Assembly: GCF_005981925.1 (NCBI RefSeq)
Contig: NZ_VBVX01000037.1
Span: 1 to 33,649 of the forward strand
Length of the DNA: 33,649 nucleotides
Source: Streptomyces albidochromogenes
GTDB lineage: Bacteria > Actinomycetota > Actinomycetes > Streptomycetales > Streptomycetaceae
Direction: 5' to 3'
Shown: piece after piece, positions 33,115 to 33,649 of the stretch
Numbering within the stretch: the stretch's first letter is position 1
How the letters are laid out: each line of letters begins with the position of its first letter
Position numbers and translations under genes: made by a program
The notes under the pieces: generated by a model
What the model was told of the DNA's origin: nothing
The model's database searches: none
Seen by the model: the letters and a program-made list of their open reading frames with translations, nothing else

Positions 33115-33139
33115 AGATCAAAAGCAATCTTCGGGCGAA

Positions 33140-33448
33140 TTACTTCTCGATGATCGCGAGCACGTCGCGAGCCGAGAGGACGAGGTACTCCTCGCCGCTG
33201 TACTTCACCTCGGTGCCGCCGTACTTGCTGTACAGCACGACATCGCCGACGGATACGTCGAGCGGCAGGCGCTCGCCGTTCTCGAAGCGGCCCGGGCCCA
33301 CGGCCAGGACGACGCCCTCCTGGGGCTTCTCCTTGGCGGTGTCCGGAATGACCAGGCCAGAGGCCGTGGTCTGCTCGGCGTCGAGCGGCTGGACCACAAT
33401 GCGGTCCTCGAGCGGCTTGATGGCAACCTTGGAGCTGGTGGTCGTCAC
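33140..33448 (-). CDS. groES: Co-chaperonin GroES
   Basis: A 102-aa lid of the chaperonin, forming a heptameric ring. The start [19 protein letters not shown] is followed by the mobile loop ([10 protein letters not shown]) that binds GroEL, and the roof and core strand motifs [16 protein letters not shown] and [18 protein letters not shown] start with GGGGGAG eight bases upstream is used. It is the first gene of the groES-groEL1 operon. Its leader, from about 33575, includes one CIRCE element. Confidence 0.97.
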   Translation of the reverse strand: MTTTSSKVAIKPLEDRIVVQPLDAEQTTASGLVIPDTAKEKPQEGVVLAVGPGRFENGERLPLDVSVGDVVLYSKYGGTEVKYSGEEYLVLSARDVLAIIEK

Positions 33449-33549
33449 GGTCCGGTCTCCCCCTTCGGAGATCTCACGGGGTTAACTGATGTGGGGTGGC
33501 GACCAGGTGGATCCGTCGTCGCGGGTGCCGGACCTGCCCGTCGCTACTG

Positions 33550-33576
33550 TTGGCACTCCCCAGTGGAGAGTGCCAA
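33550..33576. promoter_or_regulatory. CIRCE operator 1 (HrcA site)
   Basis: TTGGCACTC-N9-GAGTGCCAA is a perfect 9-9-9 inverted repeat of the CIRCE type. It lies just downstream of the groES -10 box, over or next to the predicted start point near 33575. The HrcA repressor binds CIRCE and is released on heat shock. Confidence 0.93.
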
Positions 33577-33581
33577 CGCCG

Positions 33582-33610
33582 AGACTATGACGCGGTTAGC
33601 ACTCGGTCAA
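33582..33610 (-). promoter_or_regulatory. groES promoter between the CIRCE elements
   Basis: On the minus strand the -35 TTGACC (33605-33610) and -10 TAGTCT (33582-33587) are separated by exactly 17 nt. The -35 falls in the spacer of the second CIRCE element and the -10 lies between the two CIRCEs. Both promoter elements would be covered by HrcA. Confidence 0.8.
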
Positions 33611-33622
33611 GCGGAGTGCCAA
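33596..33622. promoter_or_regulatory. CIRCE operator 2 (HrcA site)
   Basis: TTAGCACTC-N9-GAGTGCCAA has one mismatch between its arms. It overlaps the groES -35 box. Two CIRCE elements flanking one promoter are expected to give tight repression. Confidence 0.92.
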
Positions 33623-33649
33623 TTCAGCGCGGCCGTACGTGTTGACGAG

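Overview
The window is high-GC actinobacterial DNA. It is almost certainly from a Streptomyces chromosome core. It carries the developmental regulators bldM and whiD back to back, an ShbA-type ECF sigma factor, guaB beside guaB3, a cluster of membrane Ser/Thr kinases, glpD, and a groES-groEL1 operon with two CIRCE operators. As I recall it, the S. coelicolor SCO4761-SCO4781 neighbourhood has a similar order. I see no tRNA, rRNA, CRISPR array, insertion sequence or prophage. The right half contains a block of metabolic genes that looks variable between species.

Layout. 1-1600: an upstream terminator, then a secreted LAETG-anchored surface protein with an Asp-Pro-Ala-Thr repeat stalk. 1610-5068: an aldehyde dehydrogenase and a GMC (cholesterol oxidase-like) flavoprotein in one operon. 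5215-11456: three kinase-family membrane proteins. The outer two are intact kinases. The middle one has lost the Lys, Asp and DFG signatures, and its fold is split by a long low-complexity insert. All three end in what looks like the same extracellular domain. 11691-15499: glpD, a divergent nucleotide-sugar dehydrogenase lacking the expected catalytic cysteine, and a small membrane protein. 15559-18295: guaB3 and guaB. 18433-20587: shbA, bldM and whiD, with a sigma-BldN-type promoter in front of bldM.

20681-31298 is the accessory-looking part. It begins with a LysR regulator, a MOSC protein and an SDR. Then comes a carbohydrate-uptake locus: a DUF2264 (glycosidase-like) enzyme, a DeoR-HTH/LacI-like regulator, a sugar-binding lipoprotein, two permeases and a D-2-hydroxyacid dehydrogenase. 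Repeated TGATCGAA/TTCGATCA motifs lie in both control regions of this locus. One sits exactly between the -35 and -10 of the DUF2264 promoter, so the regulator and the sites look like one self-contained regulon. No ATPase is encoded, so a shared ATPase such as MsiK is presumably used. An unusual two-domain ABM/SnoaL-like protein follows. 31420-33622: groEL1 with a His-rich tail, groES, and a promoter embedded between two CIRCE elements.

Coding starts were chosen from Shine-Dalgarno sequences, family N-termini and signal peptides. Functional names rest on motif recognition only; no database search was run.
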